A DNA stretch of 47,446 nucleotides from Alphaproteobacteria bacterium (GTDB lineage: Bacteria; Pseudomonadota; Alphaproteobacteria; Caulobacterales; Aquidulcibacteraceae). Location of the stretch: assembly GCA_026400735.1 (NCBI GenBank), contig JAPLOL010000020.1:1-47446 (forward strand), read 5' to 3'. The translations under genes were made by a program, and so were the position numbers. Within the stretch, counting starts at the first letter, position 1. Every line of letters begins with the position of its first letter. Below the pieces are notes generated by a model. It ran no database searches, was not told the DNA's origin, and saw only the letters and a program-made list of their open reading frames with translations. This document shows, piece after piece, positions 1 to 11,189 of this stretch.

Positions 1-2910
1 GAAGAAGTCATTCGCGAGCACCCGGTTCTTCTGAACCGCGCACCGACGCTTCACCGCTTGGGCATCCAAGCGTTCGAGCCGAAGCTCATTGAAGGCAAGG
101 CGATCCAGCTTCACCCGCTGGTTTGCGCCGCGTTCAACGCTGACTTCGACGGCGACCAAATGGCCGTGCACGTTCCGCTGTCGCTCGAAGCGCAGCTGGA
201 AGCGCGCGTGCTGATGATGTCCACGAACAACATCCTTTCGCCGGCGAACGGCAAGGCGATCATCGTGCCGTCGCAAGATATCGTTCTCGGCCTCTACTAT
301 CTTTCACTGATGAAAGAGGGCGAGCCGGGAGAGGGCAAGCTGTTCGGGTCAATCGGTGAAATCGAGTCCGCGCTCGAAGCGGGCGTCGTGACGCTGCACA
401 CCAAGATCAAGGCGCGCTACGAAACCGTTGATGCGGACGGCAAGCCGACCCGCAGCACGATCGACACGACGCCTGGCCGTATGAAGTTGGCTGAAGTGCT
501 GCCGAAGCACCCGAAGGTCAGCTACAAACTCTTGGATCAGACGCTGACCAAGAAAGAAATCGGCAACCTGATCGACAACGTCTATCGGTTCTGTGGTCAG
601 AAGGCGACGGTGATCTTCGCCGACCGGATGATGCAACTCGGCTTCAAGGAAGCTGCGCGCGCCGGCATCTCGTTCGGCATGGCCGACATGGTTGTGCCGA
701 AGGCGAAGGAAACGCTCGTCGAAGACACGCGCAAGCGTGCGGCGGAGTACGAGCAGCAATACGCTGACGGCCTCATCACCAAGGGCGAAAAGTACAACAA
801 GGTTGTCGACGCCTGGTCGAAGTGCACTGACAAAGTCGCCGACGCGATGATGGAAGAAACGTCCAAGCCGGCCCGTCTGCCAGACGGCCGCCTGGGCGAA
901 CTCAACTCCGTCTTCATGATGGCGCACTCAGGCGCACGTGGTTCGAAGAACCAGATGAAGCAGCTCGCCGGTATGCGCGGCCTGATGGCCAAGCCGTCAG
1001 GTGAAATCATCGAGACGCCGATCATCTCGAACTTCAAGGAAGGCCTCTCGGTTCTCGAGTACTTCAACTCGACCCACGGCGCCCGTAAGGGCCTCGCGGA
1101 CACCGCGTTGAAAACCGCGAACTCGGGCTACCTGACGCGCCGCCTCGTTGACGTTGCACAAGACTGCATCATCACCGAGGAAGATTGCGGTACGCAGGAT
1201 GGCATCCAGATGTTTGCCGTTATCGACGGCGCTGACATCGTCGTTTCGCTCGCAACGCGCATTCTTGGCCGCACGGCGGCTCTGCCGATCAATGATCCCG
1301 GCACGGGCAACCAGCTCGTTCCGGCCGGTGGCTTCCTCGATGAGGACACCGTGCTGATGCTTGAAAAAGCGGGCGTGCAAGCCGTGAAGGTTCGCTCTGT
1401 GCTGACCTGCGAAACCCGCACGGGTGTTTGCGGCTCATGCTACGGTCGCGACCTTGCGCGCAACACGCAGGTTAATATCGGCGAAGCGGTCGGCGTCATC
1501 GCGGCGCAATCGATCGGCGAGCCGGGCACACAGCTCACCATGCGTACGTTCCACATCGGCGGCGCGGCTCAGCTGGCTGAATCGTCAGTGATGGAATCGG
1601 CGCACGATGGATCGGTCCACTTGATCGATCGCAACACCGTGAAGAACGCGTCTGGCGATCTCATCGTGATGAGCCGCAACATGAAGATTTCGGTCGTCGA
1701 TGCCGAAGGCAAGGAGCGTCAAAGCTTCAAGCCGCCGTTCGGCGCGCGTCTGAAGGTTGACGAGAAGGCGAAGATCAAGCGCGGCGATCGCATCGCCGAG
1801 TGGGATCCCTACGCAACGCCGATTCTGACGGAAACCGCCGGTAAGGCGCGTTACGAAGATCTGACCGAAGGCGTCGCCGTTCGCGACGAATTCGACGAGG
1901 CCACCGGCATCTCGTCGAAGGTCGTCATCGATTGGCGTTCGACCGCGAAGGGCTCGGAACTGAAGCCGGCGATTTCGGTGCTCAATGCCAAGGGCGTGGT
2001 GGTGAAAACCTACGCGCTCTCAGTCGGCGCCATTCTCTCGGTTGCTGACGGCGACGATGTTACGCCTGGCCAAGACCTCGCGCGTATCCCGACGGGTGGC
2101 GCGAAAACGCGTGACATCACGGGTGGTCTGCCGCGCGTTGCGGAACTGTTCGAAGCCCGCCGTCCCAAGGATCACGCGATCATCTCGGAAGGCGATGGCC
2201 GCGTTGAGTTCGGTAAGGACTACAAGAACAAGCGCCGCCTGCGCGTTGTACCGGAAGACGAAAGCCTCGAGGCGATCGAGTACATGATCCCCAAGGGCAA
2301 GCACATTCCGGTGCAAGAGGGCGACTTCGTGAAGAAGGGCGATTACCTGCTCGACGGCAACCCCGCGCCGCAGGACATCCTCTCCATTCTCGGCGTCGAA
2401 GCGCTGGCGAATTACCTCGTTGAGGAAATTCAGAAGGTGTACCGCCTGCAAGGCGTGCCGATTAACGACAAGCACATCGAAGTGATCGTTCGCCAGATGC
2501 TGCAAAAGGTCGAAATCATGGAATCGGGTGACACCGAATTCCTGAAGGGCGAAGCCGTCGAAGCGTTGGATCTCGAAGACGAGAACAAGCGCGTCAAAGA
2601 ACTGGGCCTCGCCCCGGCGACGGCGCAACCAATGTTGCTCGGCATCACCAAGGCCTCGTTGCAGACGCGTTCGTTCATCTCGGCAGCGTCGTTCCAAGAA
2701 ACCACGCGCGTGCTCACCGAAGCTGCCGCCTACGGCAAGTCGGACACGCTCGAAGGGCTCAAGGAAAACGTCATCGTCGGCCGTCTCATCCCGGCCGGCA
2801 CCGGTGGTCAGCTACGCCGCTACCAAAAGCTCGCCGCCGAACGCGACGCGCAACTAGCGATCGAACGCGGCGAAGACGCCCGCATCGCACAACCGGAAGC
2901 AGCCGAATAA
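1..2910 (+). CDS. rpoC: RNA polymerase beta' subunit, C-terminal 969 residues (5' end outside window)
   Basis: The gene enters from the left edge in frame 1, so only the C-terminal part is visible. It is the largest subunit of the core RNA polymerase and carries the catalytic centre. The universal motif NADFDGDQM is encoded at about 136-162; its three aspartates hold the catalytic magnesium. The second zinc site is visible as [10 protein letters not shown] followed by [15 protein letters not shown], near 1160-1440. Trigger-loop and bridge-helix type sequence ([16 protein letters not shown]) lies near 1520-1560. The C-terminus ends in an acidic tail. rpoB would be expected upstream, outside the window. 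A strong hairpin terminator follows the stop codon. Identification is certain from the motifs. Confidence 0.99.
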   Translation, partial: EEVIREHPVLLNRAPTLHRLGIQAFEPKLIEGKAIQLHPLVCAAFNADFDGDQMAVHVPLSLEAQLEARVLMMSTNNILSPANGKAIIVPSQDIVLGLYYLSLMKEGEPGEGKLFGSIGEIESALEAGVVTLHTKIKARYETVDADGKPTRSTIDTTPGRMKLAEVLPKHPKVSYKLLDQTLTKKEIGNLIDNVYRFCGQKATVIFADRMMQLGFKEAARAGISFGMADMVVPKAKETLVEDTRKRAAEYEQQYADGLITKGEKYNKVVDAWSKCTDKVADAMMEETSKPARLPDGRLGELNSVFMMAHSGARGSKNQMKQLAGMRGLMAKPSGEIIETPIISNFKEGLSVLEYFNSTHGARKGLADTALKTANSGYLTRRLVDVAQDCIITEEDCGTQDGIQMFAVIDGADIVVSLATRILGRTAALPINDPGTGNQLVPAGGFLDEDTVLMLEKAGVQAVKVRSVLTCETRTGVCGSCYGRDLARNTQVNIGEAVGVIAAQSIGEPGTQLTMRTFHIGGAAQLAESSVMESAHDGSVHLIDRNTVKNASGDLIVMSRNMKISVVDAEGKERQSFKPPFGARLKVDEKAKIKRGDRIAEWDPYATPILTETAGKARYEDLTEGVAVRDEFDEATGISSKVVIDWRSTAKGSELKPAISVLNAKGVVVKTYALSVGAILSVADGDDVTPGQDLARIPTGGAKTRDITGGLPRVAELFEARRPKDHAIISEGDGRVEFGKDYKNKRRLRVVPEDESLEAIEYMIPKGKHIPVQEGDFVKKGDYLLDGNPAPQDILSILGVEALANYLVEEIQKVYRLQGVPINDKHIEVIVRQMLQKVEIMESGDTEFLKGEAVEALDLEDENKRVKELGLAPATAQPMLLGITKASLQTRSFISAASFQETTRVLTEAAAYGKSDTLEGLKENVIVGRLIPAGTGGQLRRYQKLAAERDAQLAIERGEDARIAQPEAAE

Positions 2911-2947
2911 GAGCTGCACGGCACTAGGAAGAAACGCCCACTAACAA

Positions 2948-2977
2948 AAACGGCCCGGGAGCAATCCCGGGCCGTTT
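2948..2977. terminator. Bidirectional rho-independent terminator after rpoC
   Basis: A perfect 13-bp stem (left arm AAACGGCCCGGGA) surrounds a GCAA loop. It has A residues before it and T residues after it, so it can work in both directions. It lies between the converging rpoC gene and the M13 peptidase gene. Confidence 0.9.
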
Positions 2978-2998
2978 CAGTTTGCAATGTTGCTTCGC

Positions 2999-5059
2999 TT
3001 ACCAGACGCGGACGCGTTGGTCCGGCGCGAGGTATTGCGCTTGGCCTGCTTGGACGTTGAAGGCGGTGTACCAGGCATCGAGGTTGCGCACTGTGAGCGC
3101 GCGGAACATGCCCGGCGCGTGGCCGTCTGTGGCGATACGGCCGCGGAGGGCTTCATCGCGCATCTTGGTCGCCCACGTTTGCGCGTAAGCGATGAAGAAG
3201 CGCTGGTCGCCGGTCAGGCCGTTGATCACCGGCGCTTCCTGGCCGTTGAGCGAGGCATGATAGGCATCGTAGGCTGCTTGCAAGCCAGCGACGTCGGCGA
3301 TGTTTTCACCGAGCGTCAGCGTACCGTTCACGTGCAGGCCCGGAAGCGCTTCGTACGTGTCGTACTGACGCGCCAGAGCTTCGCCTTGCGTACGGAAGTT
3401 CGCGAGGTCCGCGTCGGTCCACCAATTGCGCAGTGCGCCGGTCGAGTCGAATGCTGCGCCGTTGTTGTCGAAGCTGTGGCTGATCTCGTGGCCGATTACT
3501 GCGCCGATAGCGCCATAATTGTAGGCCGCGTCAGCGTTGGCGTTGAAGAACGGCGGTTGCAGGATCGCGGCCGGGAAGTTTAGGCCGTTCTGCACCGGCA
3601 AGTTCACGGCGTTCACCGTTTGCGGCGTCATCCACCATTCGTTGCGATCCATAGGATGGCCGATCTTGGCGAGTTGATGTGCGTATTCCGCACGTTCGCC
3701 GTTGACCTCGTTGGCGTACGCATCGCTGGCAGAAACCTCGTAGTGCGAATAATCGCGCCAGCTGTCGGGATAGCCAACGCCAACGACGATGGTTTCGACT
3801 TTGCGAAGTGCTTCAGCGCGAGTCGCGTCAGCCATCCAGCTCAAGCCTTGAATGCGCGCAGCGAAGGCGGTCTTGATGTTCTCGACCATGCCTTGCACTT
3901 CTTCGCGCGCCGAGGCGGGGAAGTAGCGCTGAACGTAGGCTTGGCCAACAGCGTCGCCGAGATACGTGTCGAGTGCATCAAGTGCGCGTTTGGCGCGGTC
4001 GCGTTGCTGTGGCGTGCCCGCAAGCGTGGTCCCGTAGAAAGCGAAATGTGCCTGATCGATCGTGCTTGGCAGTGCGTCCGCGTGCGAGTTGATCTGGTGG
4101 AACGCCAGCCAGTCCTTCCAAGATTGGATCGGCGCCGAAGCCACCAGTGCGGAAAGACGTGTGATTGCCGGCGCGTGATACGCGGCGAAACGCTGTTGGT
4201 TACCGAGTTGCGCTGCAGTCAGGAACGCGTTCCAATCGATGCCAGGCGCGCGTTGGCCGAGTTCAGCGCGGCTCCAAACGGCGGCTGATGAAGGAATGTC
4301 TTCGCTCTGCTCACGCGTGACGTGGGCGCGGGCGATCTGCACTTCGAGGTCGAAGATGCGCTGGGCGCGCGCGCGGGCATCGCTCACGCCGGCGAGCGTC
4401 AGCAAGCGTTCGATGTAGGCGCGATACTCGCCGCGAATGCGGACCATGTCCGCGTCGTTGGATAGATAATATTCGCGCTCCGGCAGGCCGAGGCCGCCTT
4501 GCAGGAAGTAGGGCAGCACTTCGCCCGGCGTCGCCAATCCTTGCGTGACGAACACGCCGAGCAGGTTCTCCGTGCCGAAATCCGTCGCGTTGAGCGGATC
4601 GACGTCGGCGCGCAGTTGTTCGCCGAGAACGCGCGAAAGATCGGCGCGCGTGCTGATGGCGTTGAAGCGCGCGAGATCGGCTTGCACCGGCGCCATGCCG
4701 GCAGCGTCGATTGCAGCGGTGTTGGTGTAGGCGTTGTAGAAGTTCGCGATCCGCGCGTTGTCGGTGCCCGCTTGCGGGTTCGAATTGACGATGCCGTGGA
4801 CCAGTTCCGTCGTCTGCTGTTCGGTCGTCAGCGACGCGCGATAGAACGAGCCGATGTTCGAGCGATCGGCCGGGATCTCGGTGTTACGCTGCCAGGCGCC
4901 GTTGGCGTAATTGTAGAAATCATCACCCGGCTGGGCGCTGGTATCCATCGCCGCGAGATCGAGACCGATCTCGGCTGGCGCGGCGGGGCGGTTGCATGCG
5001 GCGACGCCGCAGACCAAGGCCGCGCTCAGGGCGAGCGCGGACACAAACAGAATAGACAT
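2999..5059 (-). CDS. M13-family zinc metallopeptidase (neprilysin-like), lipoprotein
   Basis: A 686-residue protein with a lipoprotein signal: a hydrophobic stretch ends in the lipobox GVAAC at about residue 22, so it is probably anchored in the cell envelope. The M13 zinc signature HEISH lies near residue 523 in VIGHEISHSFDNNG. The third ligand motif ENIADVAG lies near residue 583. The N-terminal M13 motif GDDFYNYANGAW follows the signal. Full length agrees with bacterial PepO/neprilysin relatives, which cleave peptides on the amino side of hydrophobic residues. The substrate cannot be told from sequence. It is transcribed toward rpoC, with the shared terminator between them. The start at 5059 is supported by the signal peptide. 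Confidence 0.95.
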   Translation of the reverse strand: MSILFVSALALSAALVCGVAACNRPAAPAEIGLDLAAMDTSAQPGDDFYNYANGAWQRNTEIPADRSNIGSFYRASLTTEQQTTELVHGIVNSNPQAGTDNARIANFYNAYTNTAAIDAAGMAPVQADLARFNAISTRADLSRVLGEQLRADVDPLNATDFGTENLLGVFVTQGLATPGEVLPYFLQGGLGLPEREYYLSNDADMVRIRGEYRAYIERLLTLAGVSDARARAQRIFDLEVQIARAHVTREQSEDIPSSAAVWSRAELGQRAPGIDWNAFLTAAQLGNQQRFAAYHAPAITRLSALVASAPIQSWKDWLAFHQINSHADALPSTIDQAHFAFYGTTLAGTPQQRDRAKRALDALDTYLGDAVGQAYVQRYFPASAREEVQGMVENIKTAFAARIQGLSWMADATRAEALRKVETIVVGVGYPDSWRDYSHYEVSASDAYANEVNGERAEYAHQLAKIGHPMDRNEWWMTPQTVNAVNLPVQNGLNFPAAILQPPFFNANADAAYNYGAIGAVIGHEISHSFDNNGAAFDSTGALRNWWTDADLANFRTQGEALARQYDTYEALPGLHVNGTLTLGENIADVAGLQAAYDAYHASLNGQEAPVINGLTGDQRFFIAYAQTWATKMRDEALRGRIATDGHAPGMFRALTVRNLDAWYTAFNVQAGQAQYLAPDQRVRVW

Positions 5060-5203
5060 GGGAACATCGTCCTTTTCGCATCAAACGTGGTTCACGGCAT
5101 AGGCTTGCGCGCGCGTGTCAGCAATCGACGCTGGCGCCTGAGAACGCACGAATGTCGCGGAATGACAGGCTTTCGTCGCAAACGCGGGAGGCCCGCGTTG
5201 CCG

Positions 5204-7369
5204 CTAGAATTGCGGCATCGGCGGCCCGCCGGGCTGCTGATCCTGCGGCGGACGCTGCGGGCCGGAACCGAACTGATACGTCAGCGCGAGGCGCAGACGC
5301 GTGCCCGGACTCTCAAACTCCGTGCGCTCGTAATAATCATCGGTGGTGACTTCCGAGACTTGGTCGGCGCTGTCGAAGATGTCCTGCACATTGAGGACGC
5401 CGAAGAGGCGCGAGGTGAGGCGGCGGCGCCACGTGAAGTTCGCCGTGACGAACTCGCTGCGTTCCGATTGGAGTCCGTGACGCGGTCCCTGAAAGCGGAC
5501 CTCGAATTGATACTGATTGGCGCCGGTCGCCTCCTGATCCTCGTCACGATAATCGAGCTGAGCGATGCCGTCATATTCCACCGCTTCACGGCGGACGCGG
5601 CCGGTGCTGCCAAGGAAGTCGTATTCGCGGTTGAGAACGTTGCCGCTCAAGGAGTAACGCCAACGCTCGCCGATCGGGCCGCGCAGCAGCGCTTGCAGTC
5701 CGCGTTGTTCGCTTTCACCGGCGTTCACCGGCATGGTGACGATGACGCCGTCGCCGTTTACGTCGGTGAATTGCGACCAATTATCTTTGGTGATCCGATC
5801 GAAGAACGTAACGCTGAAGCTTGCCCCGGCGTTCTGATAAACAAGGTTCGCTTCGAAGGCGTCCGTCGTCATCGGTTCAAGATTTGGATTGCCCGACTGC
5901 GCGCGATTGGCATCGTTGAATCGAAGCGCCGGATCAAGCTGTTCGAAACCCGGCCGTTGAATGCGGCTTGAATAACTCAGATCGACGTTGATGTGCGACG
6001 TAAGTTCGTTGCGGATATGAAGGCTCGGAAACGCCTGCACGTCAGTGTCGTCAGTCTCAAGTGCGCCAGAAACAACTTCGCGGCGATAGCCTTCAACGCG
6101 AACACCCGGCAACCATTTCCAATCGCCGGTGGTGAATTGGTAGGTCGAATACGCCGCCAGTGTTTGGCTCGTCCCATCTAGGCGCGCTGTGAACGCCGGC
6201 GGCGCTGCGCCGCCCACGGGGGCAAGGGCGCTGTCGATCGTTTGATCGGTATAATCGAACGAGGCGCCGAGCGTCAGAAATTGGTCTGACGGCATCGGTT
6301 GTTCCATATCGAAGTCGGCAGCGAAGTTCAGTGTGTCTTGTTCTGAGCGCGTGCTGTAGGCGATCGGCGTGCCGCCGCCCGCTGGGGTGATCGCGAATTG
6401 TGATCTGGAATCGCCCGTAAATTGGCTCAAAACAGAGTTGAATTTGATAAGCTCGCGCGGCGCATCGCCTTGCTGCTGAAAGTCGAAGGTGATCTGCGCA
6501 TTGTTAAAGGTGTTGTCGGAGTTCGCGTCCGTCGTCGATATCGGACCGAGCGTATTTGAGAGCGTCGAGCCTTGATCGAGACTGAAATTGTGCTCACCGC
6601 CATCGAGCGAAAGGCTCATGCGGCGGCGCTCAGTCGGGCTGAAGGCGGCCTGCAATTGGCTGAGGTAAAAGCCGTTGTACTCGAAGTGGCGGAGGCCATC
6701 TTCGGTGGTGGAGGCTCCGCCGGGCGGCGTTTGACGTTCGCGCATCAGGTTGTTGTCACCTTCGCCGCCATAGACGCCGGTCTGTCCGCTGAAGGACCAT
6801 TGGCCGGACGAGTAGCTGGGCGAAACACCGAGATGATAGCCACCGAGTGAATCGGCGCTGGTCTGAATCGAGCCATTGAATCCGGCATCGAAGCGACGGC
6901 GCGTAATGATGTTGATGATGCCGCCCGAAGCGTCGGCTGCGTATTGTGCAGACGGGTTTGTAATCACCTCGATGCGCTCAACACTGCCGCCGGGGATGCC
7001 CCGCAGCACTTGCTCAAGATTATCGCCGGGCACTGGGCGGCCGTTGATCTGGATCTGCACGCCTTCGGCGCCAAGCAGCGTGATGCCCCCATCGGGCGCG
7101 ACACTGACGGAAGGGATGCGGCCGAGCACGTCGAACATGTTGGTGCTTTGCGCCACCGGGTCGTCGCGCAGCGTGTAGGTGCGCCGATCGATGCGGATCT
7201 GATCGCCCGGTTCAGCAAGCACGACGATGTCGTTGTTGTCGTCATCCGCCGCGGAGTCGGCTTCTGCCGGTGCGGGTTGCGGCGATTGTTGTGCGTAAGC
7301 CTTCCCGCCCACCATCAGGAATGCGACAGACGCGGACAGCAGCCATGCGAGGCGATTGGTCGAACTCAT
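5204..7369 (-). CDS. TonB-dependent outer-membrane receptor-like protein
   Basis: A 721-residue protein with a cleavable signal ending near AYA-QQ at residue 27. A plug domain lies at about residues 55-160, with typical wording such as IQINGRPVPGDNLEQVLRGIPG and IEVITNPSAQYAADASGGIINI. The rest is an alternating beta-barrel sequence ending in aromatic residue F. This fits the TonB-dependent receptor type that has a CarboxypepD/OMP_b-brl_3 barrel. It should import a ligand across the outer membrane using TonB energy; the ligand is unknown. No dedicated transport genes lie beside it. The C-terminal 15 or so residues are rich in P, Q and G, which is slightly unusual next to the last strand. Confidence 0.92.
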   Translation of the reverse strand: MSSTNRLAWLLSASVAFLMVGGKAYAQQSPQPAPAEADSAADDDNNDIVVLAEPGDQIRIDRRTYTLRDDPVAQSTNMFDVLGRIPSVSVAPDGGITLLGAEGVQIQINGRPVPGDNLEQVLRGIPGGSVERIEVITNPSAQYAADASGGIINIITRRRFDAGFNGSIQTSADSLGGYHLGVSPSYSSGQWSFSGQTGVYGGEGDNNLMRERQTPPGGASTTEDGLRHFEYNGFYLSQLQAAFSPTERRRMSLSLDGGEHNFSLDQGSTLSNTLGPISTTDANSDNTFNNAQITFDFQQQGDAPRELIKFNSVLSQFTGDSRSQFAITPAGGGTPIAYSTRSEQDTLNFAADFDMEQPMPSDQFLTLGASFDYTDQTIDSALAPVGGAAPPAFTARLDGTSQTLAAYSTYQFTTGDWKWLPGVRVEGYRREVVSGALETDDTDVQAFPSLHIRNELTSHINVDLSYSSRIQRPGFEQLDPALRFNDANRAQSGNPNLEPMTTDAFEANLVYQNAGASFSVTFFDRITKDNWSQFTDVNGDGVIVTMPVNAGESEQRGLQALLRGPIGERWRYSLSGNVLNREYDFLGSTGRVRREAVEYDGIAQLDYRDEDQEATGANQYQFEVRFQGPRHGLQSERSEFVTANFTWRRRLTSRLFGVLNVQDIFDSADQVSEVTTDDYYERTEFESPGTRLRLALTYQFGSGPQRPPQDQQPGGPPMPQF

Positions 7370-7450
7370 GCCTGCGATCTGTCCGAATTCGCGGAACCAG
7401 GCAAATTAAGCTCCACCAATCGCCAGCTAGGAGCGGCGAATGGCTCGCAA

Positions 7451-7834
7451 CTAGTCGCCGAAAATGTCCATGAGATCGAAGCCGCCGCGCCGGCGACGCT
7501 GACCGCCGCGTTGATCGTAGCCGCCTTCGCCACGCTCGCCGCTTTCGCCGCGCTCACCATACTCGCCACGCTCGCCATAACCCTGTTGCGGGCGCTGCTG
7601 CTGCGGAGCGGCCTGCTGCGGGTGCGAACGGCGATAGTCGTCGGGGTCTTGATAGAACTGGCTGCGGTCCTGTTCGAAGGCGACGCGCTCATTCTTAGCG
7701 CCATCGATGATCTTTTCGAGTTCGCCGCGATCCAGCCACACGCCGCGGCACGTCGGGCACATGTCGAAAGCGACATCATTGCGTTTCACCTCGGACATCG
7801 AGGCATCGCAGTTCGGGCACATCAGCAGCGGCAT
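7451..7834 (-). CDS. Small TFIIB-type zinc-ribbon protein
   Basis: A 127-residue protein. The start at 7834 is chosen because the reading frame opens directly into the motif MPLLMCPNC, with a strong GGAGGAGAG ribosome site just upstream. Two CxxC pairs (CPNC and CPTC) are separated by about 19 residues and followed by RGVWLDRGELEKI, the hallmark of the zf-TFIIB family of small bacterial proteins. The second half is low-complexity, with repeated RGEYGERGE units and a basic patch RRRRGG, which could bind nucleic acid or a partner. Function in this family is unknown. It diverges from the aminotransferase gene. Confidence 0.88.
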   Translation of the reverse strand: MPLLMCPNCDASMSEVKRNDVAFDMCPTCRGVWLDRGELEKIIDGAKNERVAFEQDRSQFYQDPDDYRRSHPQQAAPQQQRPQQGYGERGEYGERGESGERGEGGYDQRGGQRRRRGGFDLMDIFGD

Positions 7835-7936
7835 CGGTCTCTCCTCCATTAGCGCAGGGCATGTAGGGTCGAAATGCATGGGAAAAACCTGCGACCTATG
7901 CGGCGGATTTTCGCAACGTCATCTGGTTTGCTCTAG

Positions 7937-9172
<1,236 letters not shown>

Positions 9173-9175
9173 CGC

Positions 9176-9199
9176 AAGCAACATCCGCCAACGTTGCTT
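9176..9199 (+). terminator. Weak hairpin after the aminotransferase gene
   Basis: A 7-bp stem AAGCAAC / GTTGCTT with an 11-base loop, a few bases after the aminotransferase stop. Only a short T run follows, so termination strength is doubtful. Confidence 0.35.
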
Positions 9200-9314
9200 T
9201 GGGCAATCGTGCGTGAGCTCGGCGCTTTGCGACGAACGGCGCGCGTCTCTCGGGAACGTGAATTGCTGTGAGGCATGAGTGGGCGCTCCCTCGTGGTGCG
9301 AGGAGGAAAGCCCC

Positions 9315-9881
9315 ATGAAGCGAGCATTGCTTGCTGGCGCCGTTATCGCCGCCAGCCTTTTCACATCTGCTGCTATCGCTGCCGACACCGGCGTCGGTCC
9401 GATTGTCGTTTATGGCCGAGGTCCGGCGCAGGATTGCTACGTCGCCGCCACCGCCGATAGACCCAACCACAATGCCATCTCTGTCTGCAGCTTGGCGCTC
9501 AACCACGATTTTCTGACGCGCGAGGATCGCACGGCCACGCTCGTCAATCGCGGCGTGTTGCTCATGCGCCGTGGTCTTGATGCACGCGCTCTTGTGGATT
9601 TCGAAGGCGCTGCCGCGCTCAATCCGGAATTCGGCGAAGCCCAACTTATGCGCGGAATCGCGCTGGTTCAGCTCGATCGCTATCCTGAGGCGATTGACAC
9701 GCTGACGCGCGCGATCGCGACAAGTCCCCAGCGGCCGGAGCGCGCATATTTCTATCGCGCCGCCGCGTACGAGGAGGTCGGCAATACGCAAGCCGCGTAT
9801 GCTGACTATCAGCGCGCGGCGGAGCTGGCCCCTGGCTGGGGTTCGCCGCGCACCGAACTCACGCGCTTCGTTCGGCGCTAG
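9315..9881 (+). CDS. Exported tetratricopeptide-repeat protein
   Basis: A 188-residue protein. The start at 9315 is set by the GAGGAGG ribosome site and by a signal peptide (MKRALLAGAVIAASLF, ending AIAAD). Residues from about 60 onward form two to three TPR-like units: RTATLVNRGVLLMRRGLDAR, then LMRGIALVQLDRYPEAIDTL and YFYRAAAYEEVGNTQAAYAD. It is therefore probably a periplasmic protein-protein interaction module. Its partner is unknown. Its stop overlaps the stop of the converging reductase gene by 4 bases (CTAG). Confidence 0.85.
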   Translation: MKRALLAGAVIAASLFTSAAIAADTGVGPIVVYGRGPAQDCYVAATADRPNHNAISVCSLALNHDFLTREDRTATLVNRGVLLMRRGLDARALVDFEGAAALNPEFGEAQLMRGIALVQLDRYPEAIDTLTRAIATSPQRPERAYFYRAAAYEEVGNTQAAYADYQRAAELAPGWGSPRTELTRFVRR

Positions 9882-11095
9882 TTCTCGAGCTTGAACGTCA
9901 GTCCGGCTTTTTGCTGCAGACGTGCGATGAGCGCGTCCCCCATGGCCGCGGCTGGCGTCCAGATGCCGCCTGGCGTTGTTTGACGGCTCGTGTCGTTCAG
10001 CGTCAGCGCGGCCTCGGAGATCATCTTTGACGTAGAACCGTAGCCCGGATCTTTGTCGCCATAGACGCTGGCGCGCAAAGAACGTCCGTCTGCAGCTGTG
10101 CCGACGTAAAGCACATCGTACATGCCGGTCTCGCGTGCTTCTTTGTCTGGGCCTTCACCGGGCTTTGGCAGTGCGAACTGGGTAAGCAGCATCCGCGTCG
10201 GCGCAAAGCCGAGCATGGCGCGCTGCATGTTCGACGCGCCGAGCGCTGACTTGGCGCGTTTTTGACCCTGCGCGCCGCCGCCGGTCATCATCATTTCACT
10301 GTAGGTGAAGTCTTTTCCGTACGGATATTTCGCTAGCGCGTTGGTGCGATGCACGTTCTTCGTGTTGATCGAGGCCATCACGAACGGCGCGGCCCAGGAA
10401 TTGATGTCCGCATCTTCGGTGACGACGTCGCCGTTGGGCTGCGGTGTTTGCCGTTCCGGTGAAAGAAGGAATGGATCTGTCATCTGCGCTGCAAGTGAGG
10501 GTTCGCGCTTCACTGCTTCCAGCGTCGCGAGCATCGAGGCCATCGTGCCGCCGGAGAACGTGCCTTTCATCTTGCGCACGCGGCCGCGCACATCGCGCAG
10601 AGGCTGGCCGAAGCGCGCTTTGGCCTCTTGTTGCAAATACCAAACGCCGCAATCGAACGGGATCGAGTCAAAGCCGCACGAGAATACGATGCGCGCACCG
10701 CTTTCTTGCGCCGTCTTCTCGTACTTGGCGATCATCGCCGCCATCCAGTTCGGCTCGCCGCAGAGGTCGACGTAGTCGGTGCCGGCCTTCGCGCACGCTG
10801 CGAGCAAACCTTCGCCGTAACGCTGATAGGGGCCGACAGTGGTGATCACCACGCGCGCCCGGTGCGCCATGGCGTCCAGCGCATTGGAATCGCTTGCGCC
10901 GGCGACGATGATCGGCAGCTTGTAAGATGCGCCGATATCGTTGCGTACGGTCTTGAGCTTTTCCTCGTCGCGGCCCGCGATCGCCCAGCGCACGTCGCCT
11001 TCCGCGCCGTAAACGCGCATCATGTGTTCGGCCACCAATTTACCGGTGAAGCCTGTCGCGCCGTAAACAACGACGTCAAATTCCTGTGCGCTCAT
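9878..11095 (-). CDS. Saccharopine dehydrogenase-like NAD(P)-binding reductase (trans-acting enoyl reductase type)
   Basis: A 405-residue protein with an N-terminal Rossmann fold: VVVYGATGFTGKLVAEHM, then AIAGRDEEKL. This N-terminal wording, VVxYGATGFTG, is typical of the family that includes mycobacterial trans-acting enoyl reductase and eukaryotic SCCPDH, rather than the lysine-biosynthetic saccharopine dehydrogenases. A conserved YVDLCGEPNW and GFDSIPFDCGV follow. The substrate is not predictable; lipid metabolism is a reasonable inference for this family. The gene diverges from the EamA transporter, with 94 bp between start codons. Confidence 0.88.
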   Translation of the reverse strand: MSAQEFDVVVYGATGFTGKLVAEHMMRVYGAEGDVRWAIAGRDEEKLKTVRNDIGASYKLPIIVAGASDSNALDAMAHRARVVITTVGPYQRYGEGLLAACAKAGTDYVDLCGEPNWMAAMIAKYEKTAQESGARIVFSCGFDSIPFDCGVWYLQQEAKARFGQPLRDVRGRVRKMKGTFSGGTMASMLATLEAVKREPSLAAQMTDPFLLSPERQTPQPNGDVVTEDADINSWAAPFVMASINTKNVHRTNALAKYPYGKDFTYSEMMMTGGGAQGQKRAKSALGASNMQRAMLGFAPTRMLLTQFALPKPGEGPDKEARETGMYDVLYVGTAADGRSLRASVYGDKDPGYGSTSKMISEAALTLNDTSRQTTPGGIWTPAAAMGDALIARLQQKAGLTFKLEN

Positions 11096-11189
11096 GCCCG
11101 CCTCCGCGGGGCCTTATGGACCGGCGGCGTCAGCGGAGCAAACCGACTCTGGCCCGCGCGACCAAGGCGGTCCATACACCACGCGACTC

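Noticed and set aside
2020-2697. Long open frame on the minus strand inside rpoC
   Set aside because: It lies opposite a certain gene, has no ribosome site, and its protein is arginine/valine-rich mirror text typical of GC-rich antisense frames.
4499-5971. 490-codon plus-strand open frame across the M13 peptidase and the receptor gene
   Set aside because: It spans the opposite strand of two well-supported genes and their gap, with no motif, signal or domain.
6944-7852. 302-codon plus-strand frame opposite the receptor and zinc-ribbon genes
   Set aside because: A mirror frame of two genes with clear motifs; no start signal.
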